This document shows positions 47,399-56,124 of a DNA stretch of 64,000 bases, one piece after another; positions within the stretch are counted from its first letter, which is position 1, and the number at the start of each line of letters is the position of its first letter. Position numbers and translations under genes: made by a program. The notes under the pieces were generated by a model that had not been told where the DNA came from, did not search any database, and was given only the letters and a program-made list of their open reading frames with translations. This DNA comes from WHTI01 sp963826105 (GTDB taxonomy: Bacteria > Actinomycetota > CADDZG01 > WHSQ01): positions 509,570 through 573,569 of the forward strand of contig CAWGWA010000013.1 in the NCBI GenBank assembly GCA_963826105.1, given 5' to 3'.

Positions 47399-49590
47399 GA
47401 CTCAGAGCGGCGATCCTCGTTGCGGTTCTGGCCACGATCGTCATGCCGGCCGGAACCGCCGCCGCACAAGAGGAATCGTGCGGCCGCGCCGTGATCTTCA
47501 CCCTCCCCGGGGTGACGTGGGGCGACATCGAGACCTTCCAACCACCCGAACTCCTGAGGCTGACCGATGTCGGTGCGGCCGGTTCCATCTCGGTGCGGAC
47601 CAACGCGGCAAGGACCACCTACGCGTCGGGCTTCGCGACGATCGGGGCTGGCGCACGCGTGGACGGGGGAGCGATGTCTGGCGGCCCCATCGGAAGGCCA
47701 CGTACTCAGGGCCCCTTCGAAGTCGACGTCCAGGTGGCCGGGATGAGCGAGATCGACGAGCTGGCCGAGGAGGCCGGCTACGGAGCGGTACCCGGAGCGC
47801 TGGCGACGGCAGTCGATGCGCCCGTCATCGCGATCGGGAACGGCGATCCGGGTCATCCGGCCCCCTTGCCGGGTCGCGACGGGCGCTTCGCGCTCCTCGC
47901 TGCGATGGACGACTCGGGGGTAGTTGAGCTGGCCGCCACCGGACCTTCGCTGCTCCAGGAGGACCCCGACTCTCCCTTCGCGGTGCGCACCGACCAGGAC
48001 GCCTTGGGCGAGGCTCTGGATGAGGCGCTCGCCGAGGATTGCGCCGTCATCGTCGTCGACCAGGGGGATCTCCTGCGGGCCGACCTCCTCGCCGGCTTGA
48101 ACGATGTGCCTCTCACCGCTCAGCGGAGTGAGGCCCTGGAACGGGCCGACGAGACCCTGGCTCACATCACCAGTCAGCTGGACCCATCCAGAGATCTGTT
48201 GCTGGTGGTGTCGCCGACGGCACCAGCATGGGACGTCGCCCATCTGGGAGTTGCGATCGCCGTGGGCCCCGGCTACGAGCCGGGCGACACGCTCCGCTCC
48301 GCCTCAACGCGACGAACCGGAATCGTGACTCTCCCGGGGGTCGCTCCGACCGTGCTCGAGTTCCTAGGGATCGACCGCCCGGCTTCCATGAACGGGCGTC
48401 CGTTCGAGTCGATCCCCACGGACGCAGACAGGATCGCCGCCGCGGTCGCCCTCGATGAGGAGAGCACGTTCATCGACCGGGTCAAGAACGGAATCAACGC
48501 GACCTTCGTGATCTTCCAGATAGCGATCTACCTGTTGGCCCTCCTTCTGTTGTCGTGGCGCGAACGGCGGAAGCATGAGGTCGCCGGCGCCGCCCTCGGT
48601 CGGACCCTCGAGGCGGCGGGCCTCGGGATCGTCGCGTTCCCGATCTCGACGTTCCTCGCCGGCGCCCTACCCGCGCACGACCTCGGGCTGCCGCGGTACG
48701 TGGGCGCGATCCTGGCGATCGATGCCGTGCTCGTGACGATGGTGTGGCTCACCAGGAGGCAGGCGCTCGACCGCTTACTGCTCCTGAGCGCCGGCACCCT
48801 CGGTCTTCTGTCGCTCGATCTCATGCTCGGAGCCCGACTCCAGATGAACACCGTGTTCGGGTATTCGCCCATCGTCGCGGGACGGTTCTCGGGGGCCGGC
48901 AATATCGCTTTCTCGATACTCGCCGGCACCGCGGTCCTGACCGCAGCCCTGGTCGTCCACCGGTGGGGGAGCACCCGGCGCACCTTGATCTCGATCGCGC
49001 TGCTGTTCCTGTTCGTGGTCATCGTCGACGGAGCTCCTCAATTCGGGAGCGACGTCGGAGGAGTCATCGCCCTGGTCCCCGGGTTCACGGTCACGTGGAT
49101 GCTCCTCGCCGGGGTCCGGCCGAGCCTTCGGACGATCGGTCTTGCGCTCCTGGGAGCCCTGGCCGCGGTCGGCCTCTTTCTGGTGATCGACCTCGCCCGA
49201 CCCGCGGGGTCACGGACCCACCTCGGGCGACTGTTTAACGACATCCAGGCTCGCGGCTATGGGGTCCTGTGGGACACGGTCGCGCGGAAAGCGGAAGCGA
49301 ACCTCAGGGTGTTCCGGACCTCGATCTACACCCTCTTCGTACCTCCCGCCCTCGGCGCGATGGCTTGGCTCCTGAGGAGGCCGGTCGGGCAGTGGCACGA
49401 GATGGCCGCGCGCTATCCGAAGCTGTGGCAGGGGATGATCGCAGGCCTCATCGTCGCCGTGTTCGGGTTCGCCACGAACGATTCCGGCATCGTCATCCCG
49501 GCCGTCATCCTGTCGTTCCTGGTTCCGACCGCCCTGTTGATCCACCTACTGATCGGAAAGGTCATACCCGAGGTGACTCATGAGCGGTGA
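47395..49590 (+). CDS. Polytopic membrane protein with extracytoplasmic alkaline-phosphatase-fold domain
   Basis: 731 residues. A signal peptide (MRLRAAILVAVLATIVMPAGTAAAQ) is followed by an extracellular domain of about 330 residues with the alkaline-phosphatase superfamily pattern (RAVIFTLPGVTWGDIETF, GVAIAVGPGYEPGD, RRTGIVTLPGVAPTVLEFLGI), then about ten membrane helices from residue 365. The nucleophile and metal residues are not clearly present. Likely an actinobacterial envelope protein; exact role unknown. Overlaps the genes on both sides, in a murJ-GT4 operon. Confidence 0.7.
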   Translation: MRLRAAILVAVLATIVMPAGTAAAQEESCGRAVIFTLPGVTWGDIETFQPPELLRLTDVGAAGSISVRTNAARTTYASGFATIGAGARVDGGAMSGGPIGRPRTQGPFEVDVQVAGMSEIDELAEEAGYGAVPGALATAVDAPVIAIGNGDPGHPAPLPGRDGRFALLAAMDDSGVVELAATGPSLLQEDPDSPFAVRTDQDALGEALDEALAEDCAVIVVDQGDLLRADLLAGLNDVPLTAQRSEALERADETLAHITSQLDPSRDLLLVVSPTAPAWDVAHLGVAIAVGPGYEPGDTLRSASTRRTGIVTLPGVAPTVLEFLGIDRPASMNGRPFESIPTDADRIAAAVALDEESTFIDRVKNGINATFVIFQIAIYLLALLLLSWRERRKHEVAGAALGRTLEAAGLGIVAFPISTFLAGALPAHDLGLPRYVGAILAIDAVLVTMVWLTRRQALDRLLLLSAGTLGLLSLDLMLGARLQMNTVFGYSPIVAGRFSGAGNIAFSILAGTAVLTAALVVHRWGSTRRTLISIALLFLFVVIVDGAPQFGSDVGGVIALVPGFTVTWMLLAGVRPSLRTIGLALLGALAAVGLFLVIDLARPAGSRTHLGRLFNDIQARGYGVLWDTVARKAEANLRVFRTSIYTLFVPPALGAMAWLLRRPVGQWHEMAARYPKLWQGMIAGLIVAVFGFATNDSGIVIPAVILSFLVPTALLIHLLIGKVIPEVTHER

Positions 49591-50422
49591 GAACGCACTT
49601 GCCGTGCTCGGCGGGGTCCTCCTCGGCGGGCTCGTGACCGGATGGATCAACTCGCGTCGGATAGGGCGAACCCCAAGACGGTTGCTGAGGACCAACGTGA
49701 CGGGGGCGGAGGTCCCCGCGATCCTCGGGGAGCCGGTGCTGGTCGGGGGTGCCGGAGTTGCCCTCGTGGGTCTGCTCGCCGGAAAGTTCGGCTGGGAGGC
49801 GATCGAAGGGGCCCGGATCCTCGGGGCGCTGGCAACGGTCGTCGCCGTCATGGCGTTCGCGGGCCGCTGGGACGATCTCCGTGGCGACGAGAGGCCACGC
49901 GGGTTCGGGGGCCACCTGGGTGCCCTGAAGGGGGGACGTCTCACCGGGGGCCTGGTGAAAATCGCCGCCGGTGGGGTCGCAGGACTTCTCGCCGGACTGA
50001 TCCTCACCGACGACCTCGTGATCGTGGGAGAGGTCATCCTCCTAGTGGCGCTGAGCGCGAACCTCATCAACCTGCTCGACCGGGCGCCGGGCCGGGCGCT
50101 CAAGGTCTGGCTCCTGATCGCGGCCCCTCTGTTCGTCTTCGGCGAGCCGATGTGGGCGATCGCTGCGTCTGGCGTCCTGGGGGTGGTGTTCTGCGCCCTC
50201 CCGGCGGACCTCGGTGAGCGGGCGATGCTCGGGGACATGGGCTCCAACGCCCTCGGTGCCGCCCTCGGGCTCGGACTGGCCCTCGCGCTCGAGCGCCCCT
50301 GGAGGGTCGCCGCCATCGTCGTACTGCTGGTCCTCAATCTCGTCTCCGAGAAGATCTCGTTCTCCGCGGTCATCGAACGTGTCGATTTCTTGAAGAAGTT
50401 TGACGACTTGGGTCGGAAATAA
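49580..50422 (+). CDS. MraY/WecA-like membrane glycosyl-1-phosphate transferase
   Basis: 280 residues, eight or more membrane helices. It keeps three PNPT-superfamily marks: the Asp pair in AGRWDDLRGD, NLINLLD (the usual NxxNLxDG, here followed by R instead of G) and GDMGSNALGAALG. It is shorter than MraY and lacks a clear loop-E His motif. It may start an undecaprenyl-linked polymer using another sugar nucleotide. The start overlaps the previous gene by 11 bases; it ends 140 bases before pyrG. Confidence 0.75.
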   Translation: MSGENALAVLGGVLLGGLVTGWINSRRIGRTPRRLLRTNVTGAEVPAILGEPVLVGGAGVALVGLLAGKFGWEAIEGARILGALATVVAVMAFAGRWDDLRGDERPRGFGGHLGALKGGRLTGGLVKIAAGGVAGLLAGLILTDDLVIVGEVILLVALSANLINLLDRAPGRALKVWLLIAAPLFVFGEPMWAIAASGVLGVVFCALPADLGERAMLGDMGSNALGAALGLGLALALERPWRVAAIVVLLVLNLVSEKISFSAVIERVDFLKKFDDLGRK

Positions 50423-50562
50423 AGTGCGCGCGTCGACGCGCGTGCTAACTTGTGATGACCGCCACAGAAGGACCCGCTCGGGCGAAGCCGTGCCCGGACC
50501 CGGATCGTTCCGCGCCGGTCGATATCTATTTCGGCGACCGATTCAAGCGTAGAGGAGGGTCT

Positions 50563-52221
50563 GTGGCGAAGCACATCTTCGTGACCGGTGGGGTGGTCTC
50601 GAGTCTCGGGAAGGGCCTCACGGCCGCCTCCCTCGCCCGGATCCTCAAGCATCGTGGGCTCCGCGTCATGATGCAGAAGCTCGATCCGTACATCAACGTC
50701 GACCCCGGCACCATGAACCCGTTCCAGCACGGCGAGGTCTTCGTCACCGAGGACGGGGCGGAGTGCGATCTCGACCTCGGCCACTACGAGCGTTTCCTCG
50801 ACGAGTCGATGCGCAAGGCCTCGAACGTCACGACCGGCGCGATCTACTCGAACGTGATCTCCAAGGAGCGTCGCGGCGAGTACCTCGGGGACACCGTCCA
50901 GGTCATCCCACACATCACCAACGCCATCAAGGACCGGATCCTCAGCCTGGCCGAGGACTCCGGAGCGGACATCCTCATCACCGAGATCGGGGGCACGGTC
51001 GGTGACATCGAGTCCCTGCCGTTCCTCGAGGCGATCCGTCAGCTCAAGGGTGAGTTGGGCCGGGACGACACCTGCTACCTCCACGTGACCCTGGTGCCCT
51101 ACATGGCGCCGGCCGAGGAACTGAAGACCAAGCCGACCCAGCACTCGGTCCGGGAGCTCCGCAGCATCGGGATCCAGCCCGACGTCATCGTGTGCCGCTC
51201 GGACCGTTCGATCAGCCCCGACCTCAAGCGCAAGATCTCGCTTCTGTGCGACGTCAAGATCGAAGCGATCGTCTCGGCGGTCGACTCCCCGAACATCTAC
51301 GAGATCCCGCTCGTGCTCCGGGATGAAGGCCTCGACGACTTCGTCGTCGATCACCTTCGGATGGAGGACGTCCCGGCCCCCGACCTCACCGAATGGAAGG
51401 CACTGGTGGCGAGGATCGACGGCGCCAAGCGGCCGTGCCGCATCGGCCTCATCGGCAAATACATCAAGCTCCCCGACGCATATCTGTCCGTGGTCGAGAG
51501 CCTCCGGCACGCCGGCTTCCACCATGACTCTCAGGTCGAGATCGAATGGATCGCATCCGACGAGCTCGAGACCGCCGACCTCGACGCGGTTCTCGGAGGA
51601 CTCGACGGGATCCTCGTCCCCGGGGGCTTCGGAGTCAGGGGCATCGAAGGCAAGATCCGCGCGGTCCAGTACGCCCGAGAGCACAAGATCCCGTTCTTGG
51701 GGATCTGCCTCGGACTGCAGTGTGCGGTCATCGAGTTCGCCAGGAATGTCGCCGGACTCGAGGACGCCAACTCCTCCGAGTTCGACGCCAACTCGCCCTT
51801 CCCCGTGGTCGACATCCTCGCGGGCCAAGACCTCGACAAGCTCGGCGGCACCATGCGATTGGGCTCTTATCCCTGCCGGATCACCTCGGGCTCCAAGGCC
51901 GAGGATGCCTACGGCTCCGAGCTGGTGTTCGAGCGTCACCGACACCGCTACGAGGTCAACCCTCGAGTACCGCCGGCGCCTCGAGGATGCCGGGCTCGTG
52001 TGTTCCGGCGAGTCACCCGACGGCACCCTCGTCGAGATCATCGAGCTCAAGGACCACCCGTGGTTCGTGGCGGGCCAGTTCCACCCCGAGTTCAAGAGCC
52101 GCCCGGACCGCCCGCAGCCCCTCTTCAGGGACTTCGTCGGCGCCGCGATCGCCCATCGGGGCGAGGTCGTCGATATCACCACCCCGGTCAGACCGACGCG
52201 GAACACGTCACCTCCGAGTAG
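50563..52221 (+). CDS. pyrG: CTP synthase (two compensating frameshifts)
   Basis: Makes CTP from UTP, ATP and glutamine. Synthetase domain: KHIFVTGGVVSSLGKGLTAA, DPYINVDPGTMNPFQHGEVFV, TEIGGTVGDIES. Glutaminase domain: LVPGGFGVRGIEGK, LGICLGLQ with catalytic Cys, and the HPEF triad. A surplus C at 51964 and a CCCC run one short at 52182-52185 throw roughly 220 bases out of frame; repaired, the protein reads VNPEYRRRLEDAG...TTPGQTDAEHVTSE and ends at 52221. The GTG at 50563 follows AGAGGAGGG; the longer upstream frame is not conserved. Confidence 0.96.
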   Translation: MAKHIFVTGGVVSSLGKGLTAASLARILKHRGLRVMMQKLDPYINVDPGTMNPFQHGEVFVTEDGAECDLDLGHYERFLDESMRKASNVTTGAIYSNVISKERRGEYLGDTVQVIPHITNAIKDRILSLAEDSGADILITEIGGTVGDIESLPFLEAIRQLKGELGRDDTCYLHVTLVPYMAPAEELKTKPTQHSVRELRSIGIQPDVIVCRSDRSISPDLKRKISLLCDVKIEAIVSAVDSPNIYEIPLVLRDEGLDDFVVDHLRMEDVPAPDLTEWKALVARIDGAKRPCRIGLIGKYIKLPDAYLSVVESLRHAGFHHDSQVEIEWIASDELETADLDAVLGGLDGILVPGGFGVRGIEGKIRAVQYAREHKIPFLGICLGLQCAVIEFARNVAGLEDANSSEFDANSPFPVVDILAGQDLDKLGGTMRLGSYPCRITSGSKAEDAYGSELVFERHRHRYEVNPRVPPAPRGCRARVFRRVTRRHPRRDHRAQGPPVVRGGPVPPRVQEPPGPPAAPLQGLRRRRDRPSGRGRRYHHPGQTDAEHVTSE

Positions 52222-52266
52222 CGGCCCTCCTCCCATCGGGGATGCGCTCGGGATAAGGTCGCGGTC

Positions 52267-53379
52267 ATGAGGGTTGGGGTCCCGAAGGAACTGAAAGACA
52301 ACGAGTACAGGGTGGCGATCACGCCTGCCGGCGTGCGCGAGCTGGTGGTCGCGGGCCACGACGTCATCATCGAGCACGACGCCGGGATCGGCTCCAGCCT
52401 TCCCGACAGTGAGTTCGAGCGGGCCGGCGCCTCGATCGTCCCCGACGCCGACACCGTGTTCGCCGACGCGGACATGGTCCTCAAGGTCAAGGAACCGATC
52501 GAGGAGGAGTTCCACCGTCTCCGCGACGGCTTGATCCTCTTCACGTATCTGCATCTCGCGGCGAGCGAGTCCGTGACCCGAGCTCTTATGGACTCGGGGA
52601 CCACCGGGATCGCCTACGAAACCGTCGAGCTGCCGGACCGGTCGTTGCCTCTGCTGGCCCCCATGAGCGAGGTCGCCGGCCGTATGGCTCCGCAATGCGG
52701 GGCTCACTACCTGGAGCGTGAGAACGGGGGCAAGGGTGTGCTGCTCGGTGGCGTCTCCGGCGTTCGACCTGCGAGGGTCGTCGTCATCGGCGCCGGGATG
52801 GCCGGTCAGAATGCCGCCTGGATCGCCCAGGGGATGGAGGCCGAGGTCATCATCCTCGACAAGAACATCAACCGGCTGCGCGATGTCGACCGGATCCACC
52901 AGGGCAAGATCAAGACCCTGGCATCGAACACCCTGTCGGTCGAAGAAACCGTGACCGCCGCCGACCTCGTGATCGGAGCCGTTCTGGTCCCCGGAGCGTT
53001 AGCGCCGATGATCGTGACCGAGGAGGTCATCAAGGAGATGCAGCCGGGTTCCGTGGTCGTCGACATCTCGATCGACCAGGGCGGATGCTTCGCCACCTCG
53101 AAGATGACGACGCACTCCGACCCCACCTACGTGGTTCACGACGTCGTTCACTACTGCGTGGGGAACATGCCGGGGGCCGTTCCTCACACCTCGACCTACG
53201 GACTCACGAACGCAACGCTTCCGTACGTGGTCGATCTCGCCAACAAGGGCGTCAAGGGAGCGGTGGCCGATGATCCGGCGCTCGGGTTGGGGGTCAACGT
53301 CTTCGATGGTCAGATCGTTTACGAGCCGGTGGCGGACGCACACGGGCTTGACTCCGCCAACCTCCACGACCTCCTCTAG
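52267..53379 (+). CDS. ald: Alanine dehydrogenase
   Basis: NAD-dependent reversible deamination of L-alanine to pyruvate. MRVGVPKELKDNEYRVAITP at the N-terminus carries the substrate Arg; LKVKEPI holds the catalytic Lys, TYLHLAA the His, the cofactor loop is VVIGAGMAGQNAAW, and the end VHYCVGNMPGAVPHTSTYGLTN is diagnostic. 370 residues, full length. The ATG at 52267 is 45 bases after pyrG; xerD begins 4 bases after the stop. Confidence 0.97.
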   Translation: MRVGVPKELKDNEYRVAITPAGVRELVVAGHDVIIEHDAGIGSSLPDSEFERAGASIVPDADTVFADADMVLKVKEPIEEEFHRLRDGLILFTYLHLAASESVTRALMDSGTTGIAYETVELPDRSLPLLAPMSEVAGRMAPQCGAHYLERENGGKGVLLGGVSGVRPARVVVIGAGMAGQNAAWIAQGMEAEVIILDKNINRLRDVDRIHQGKIKTLASNTLSVEETVTAADLVIGAVLVPGALAPMIVTEEVIKEMQPGSVVVDISIDQGGCFATSKMTTHSDPTYVVHDVVHYCVGNMPGAVPHTSTYGLTNATLPYVVDLANKGVKGAVADDPALGLGVNVFDGQIVYEPVADAHGLDSANLHDLL

Positions 53380-53383
53380 ATCC

Positions 53384-54331
53384 GTGGCCGGCCGAACGGC
53401 TGCAGCCACCCTCGATCCCTGGATCGAAGAGTTCCTCGCCTACGCGCGGCTCGAACGAGGCCTGTCCGAGAACACGATCGCGGCCTACCGCCGCGACCTT
53501 GCGTCGTGGAGGGCGTACTGCCTGGCCGAGCGGCTCGACCCATCTGCCCTCAGTGGAGAGGACCTCACGGGCTATCTCGAGGCGCTCCGCGGGGGAACGG
53601 CACCTTTCGATCGCCCGTACGCAGCTTCGTCGGTGGCCCGGATGCTGGTGGCGGTGCGGGCGCTGTACCGCTTCCTCGCCAGGGAGGAGATCCTCGAGTT
53701 GGATCCCACCACGACGGTCGGCTCGCCCCGGAAACCGAAGTCGATCCCCACCGCGATCTCGCTGGAGGACGTCGAGGCCCTGCTCGAGGCCCCCGACGAT
53801 TCACTGCTCGGTCGCCGGGACCGAGCGATCCTCGAGGTGCTCTACGGTGCCGGGGTTCGTATCAGCGAACTGATCGGCCTCGATGTCGACGACCTCGACC
53901 TCGATTCGGGAACCGTGTTGGTTCGCTCCGGAAAGGGCAACAAATCCCGTCGCGTCCCCGTGGGCCGGGCGGCCCGCAAGGCGGTCGGCGACTACCTGGT
54001 CCGGACCCGCCCGGAGCTCCTCAAGCGGTCGAAAGCCGGATCCTCAAGCGGGGCCTTGTTCCTGAACTCCCGGGGTGGGCGCCTCAGCCGCCAGGGATGC
54101 TGGAAGATCCTTAAGGGGTACGCTGGTCGGGTCGGGCTGGGCTCCCGGGTCTCGCCCCATACCCTGCGTCATTCATTCGCAACGCATATGTTGGACGCGG
54201 GGGCGGATATCCGGGTGGTTCAAGAGCTATTGGGGCACGCCAGTCTGGCCACCACCCAGGTTTACACGTTGGTGAGCGACACCCGCCTGCGGGAGGTCTA
54301 TCTGGCCTCGCATCCGCGAGCGAAGAGGTAG
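53384..54331 (+). CDS. xerD: Tyrosine recombinase XerD
   Basis: 315 residues. N-terminal SAM-like core-binding domain (FLAYARLERGLSENTIAAYRRDLASW), catalytic domain with Arg in YGAGVRISELIGL, Lys in GKGNKSRRVPV, His-x-x-Arg in HTLRHSFATHML, His in LLGHASLATTQ and nucleophile Tyr in VYT. Resolves chromosome dimers at dif with XerC. The GTG at 53384 is the first plausible start. Its place near pyrG and upstream of parA/scpAB matches mycobacterial order, so it is not evidence of a mobile element. Confidence 0.94.
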   Translation: MAGRTAAATLDPWIEEFLAYARLERGLSENTIAAYRRDLASWRAYCLAERLDPSALSGEDLTGYLEALRGGTAPFDRPYAASSVARMLVAVRALYRFLAREEILELDPTTTVGSPRKPKSIPTAISLEDVEALLEAPDDSLLGRRDRAILEVLYGAGVRISELIGLDVDDLDLDSGTVLVRSGKGNKSRRVPVGRAARKAVGDYLVRTRPELLKRSKAGSSSGALFLNSRGGRLSRQGCWKILKGYAGRVGLGSRVSPHTLRHSFATHMLDAGADIRVVQELLGHASLATTQVYTLVSDTRLREVYLASHPRAKR

Positions 54332-54371
54332 TCAGAGACGCCTCGATGGGGAGGCACTTGAAGATACAGAA

Positions 54372-54393
54372 GGCGATCCTCTCGAGGATCGCC
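54372..54393 (+). promoter_or_regulatory. 9-bp hairpin just before the DksA-like start
   Basis: GGCGATCCT (54372-54380) pairs with AGGATCGCC (54385-54393) around CTCG, ending 7 bases before the ATG at 54401. It could hide the ribosome binding site or end xerD transcription; no T run follows. Confidence 0.5.
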
Positions 54394-54400
54394 GGAATGG

Positions 54401-54757
54401 ATGCAGATGAACCAGAGCATGCAAAAAGGGATCAGGGGCGTTCTCGAGGAGGAGAAGTCCGCGACCGAGCGACAGCTGGCCGAGTACGGCGCGGCGGTGG
54501 GCGAGGAGGGCTTCGAAGTCTCCAGTAACGACGGCTTCGCCGACTCCGCACAGGCCACGACCGAGCGTTCCGAGGTCCTGGGCATGGTTGAGCGTCTTCA
54601 GGAGACCCACACGGAGATCGTTGCCGCTCTCAAGCGGATGGACGACGGGGCCTACGGCATCTGCGAGAAGTGCGGGAAGCCCATCTCGGAAGACCGCCTC
54701 GAAGCCCGACCCACCGCCCGCTTGTGCCTGGAAGATCAGCAGGAAGCGAGCGAGTGA
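54401..54757 (+). CDS. DksA/TraR-type protein with degenerate zinc finger
   Basis: 118 residues. N-terminal coiled coil (VLEEEKSATERQLAEYGAAV, TTERSEVLGMVERLQETHTEIVAAL), then the finger GICEKCGKPISEDRLEARPTARLCLED. The usual CxxC...CxxC is reduced to three Cys: the fourth is Asp (CLED). DksA-like proteins bind the RNA polymerase secondary channel and tune stringent and rRNA transcription; three-Cys forms are known in redox-sensing or zinc-independent variants. The ATG at 54401 is the best start; a second ATG two codons later is possible. Confidence 0.82.
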   Translation: MQMNQSMQKGIRGVLEEEKSATERQLAEYGAAVGEEGFEVSSNDGFADSAQATTERSEVLGMVERLQETHTEIVAALKRMDDGAYGICEKCGKPISEDRLEARPTARLCLEDQQEASE

Positions 54758-54791
54758 GGCCGGGGCTCCGCCCTGGGTGCCCACCGAGCCG

Positions 54792-55967
54792 ATGACGGTC
54801 CGTGCGGTCGTCCTGGTCGTCCTCGATTCGGCAGGGATCGGTGGGGCGCCAGACGCGGAGGCCTTCGGAGACGTCGGATCCGCAACGATCCCGAACCTGG
54901 CACGAGCGGTCGGGGGCGTGGAGCTCCCCAACATGGGTGCCCTGGGCCTCGGGCGGCTGGCCGATATCCGGGGGGTCGCTCCGGTAGATGCCCCGAGCGG
55001 CGCCTTCGGGACCATGACCGAGACCTCGGCGGGCAAGGACACGACGACGGGCCACTGGGAGATGACCGGCATCTATCTCAGCGAGCCGCTACCGACCTAT
55101 CCGAACGGGTTCCCACCGGACGTGATCGAGGCGTTCGAGGCGGGGGCCGACACCAAGATCCTGGGCAACGAGGTCGCCTCGGGGACCGAGATCATCGCCC
55201 GGCTCGGGGACGAACACGTCGCCACCGGCCGGCCGATCGTCTATACCTCGGCCGATAGCGTCTTCCAGATCGCCACGCATGTAGACGTGGTCCCGCTCGA
55301 ACGCCTCTACGAGATGTGCCGGATCGCCCGTGGGATCCTCAAGGGCCCCCACGATGTCGGTCGGGTCATCGCCCGCCCCTTCGAGGGCGCATCGGGGGCC
55401 TTCACCCGGACCCCCGACCGGCACGATTTCTCGAGGCTGCCCGAGGGCGACACCATCCTCGACGAGATCGTCGCCCACGGCCTCGAGGTCAGGGGCGTCG
55501 GGAAGATCTCGGACATCTTCGGGGGCCGGGGGATCACGTTCTCGCACCCCACCCGCTCGAACGACGACGGGATCGACGCCATCGTGGCCGAGATCAAGGC
55601 GATCGAGCGGGGACTGGTCTTCGCCAACCTGGTCGACTTCGACCAGGCCTATGGGCACCGGAACGACCCTCAGGGATACGCCCGGGCCCTGGAGCGCTTC
55701 GACGAGCGCCTCGGCGAGATCACCGGGGCGCTGCATGCCGATGACATCCTGATCATCACCGCCGACCACGGTAACGACCCGACCACCGACTCCACCGACC
55801 ACTCGAGGGAACTCGTCCCTCTGCTCGTGACGGGGGACTCCGTGCGCCCTGGAACCGACCTCGGAACCAGGGAGTCCTTCTCCGACTGCGGCGCCACCGT
55901 CACCGACCTCCTGGGCTTCCCAACCCAAACCCGCGGCTCGTCGTTCGCCGCTCAGCTTCTGAGCTAG
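54792..55967 (+). CDS. deoB: Phosphopentomutase
   Basis: Interconverts (deoxy)ribose 1- and 5-phosphate in nucleoside salvage. Alkaline-phosphatase superfamily metalloenzyme: VVLVVLDSAGIGGAPDA (metal Asp), SAGKDTTTGHWEMTG with the phospho-acceptor Thr, YTSADSVFQIATH, ANLVDFDQAYGHRND and ITADHGNDPTTDSTDHSRE. 391 residues, normal. The ATG at 54792 lies 35 bases after the DksA-like stop. No deoA, deoC or pup genes are adjacent. Confidence 0.95.
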   Translation: MTVRAVVLVVLDSAGIGGAPDAEAFGDVGSATIPNLARAVGGVELPNMGALGLGRLADIRGVAPVDAPSGAFGTMTETSAGKDTTTGHWEMTGIYLSEPLPTYPNGFPPDVIEAFEAGADTKILGNEVASGTEIIARLGDEHVATGRPIVYTSADSVFQIATHVDVVPLERLYEMCRIARGILKGPHDVGRVIARPFEGASGAFTRTPDRHDFSRLPEGDTILDEIVAHGLEVRGVGKISDIFGGRGITFSHPTRSNDDGIDAIVAEIKAIERGLVFANLVDFDQAYGHRNDPQGYARALERFDERLGEITGALHADDILIITADHGNDPTTDSTDHSRELVPLLVTGDSVRPGTDLGTRESFSDCGATVTDLLGFPTQTRGSSFAAQLLS

Positions 55968-56003
55968 TTGCTCGCACGCTCGCCGCTCCGTTTGAGCTCA
56001 GAA

Positions 56004-56025
56004 GCCGGTCGTCTCGACGACCGGC
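56004..56025 (+). terminator. Hairpin after deoB
   Basis: GCCGGTCGT (56004-56012) pairs with ACGACCGGC (56017-56025) around a CTCG loop, the same loop as the hairpin at 54372. It lacks a U tract; it probably separates deoB from the parA promoter. Confidence 0.55.
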
Positions 56026-56039
56026 AGAACAAGTGGGGC

Positions 56040-56069
56040 TTGTCTTCGTCCGCGCTTGTCCTGTACAGT
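56040..56069 (+). promoter_or_regulatory. Putative parA promoter
   Basis: TTGTCT (56040-56045), 18 bases, TACAGT (56064-56069), start expected near 56076. The motif TTTGTCGATAAG then falls at about +10, suited to autoregulation. Confidence 0.5.
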
Positions 56070-56084
56070 CCGGTCCTCAGGAGA

Positions 56085-56096
56085 TTTGTCGATAAG
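56085..56096 (+). promoter_or_regulatory. Partition-type motif upstream of parA
   Basis: TTTGTCGATAAG in the parA leader, the first copy of a motif family (TTGTCGATA / TTGTNNACAA) that recurs through the non-coding region downstream of the RHH gene and before scpA and aroH. Confidence 0.55.
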
Positions 56097-56124
56097 TTCC
56101 TATGTCAGCAGCCGGGGAGGCCGT

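Noticed and set aside
49546..52899. A 1,117-codon open frame on the minus strand opposite the MraY-like gene, pyrG and ald
   Set aside because: It is the antisense shadow of conserved genes in high-GC DNA; its translation shows no domain, and pyrG and ald on the plus strand are unmistakable.
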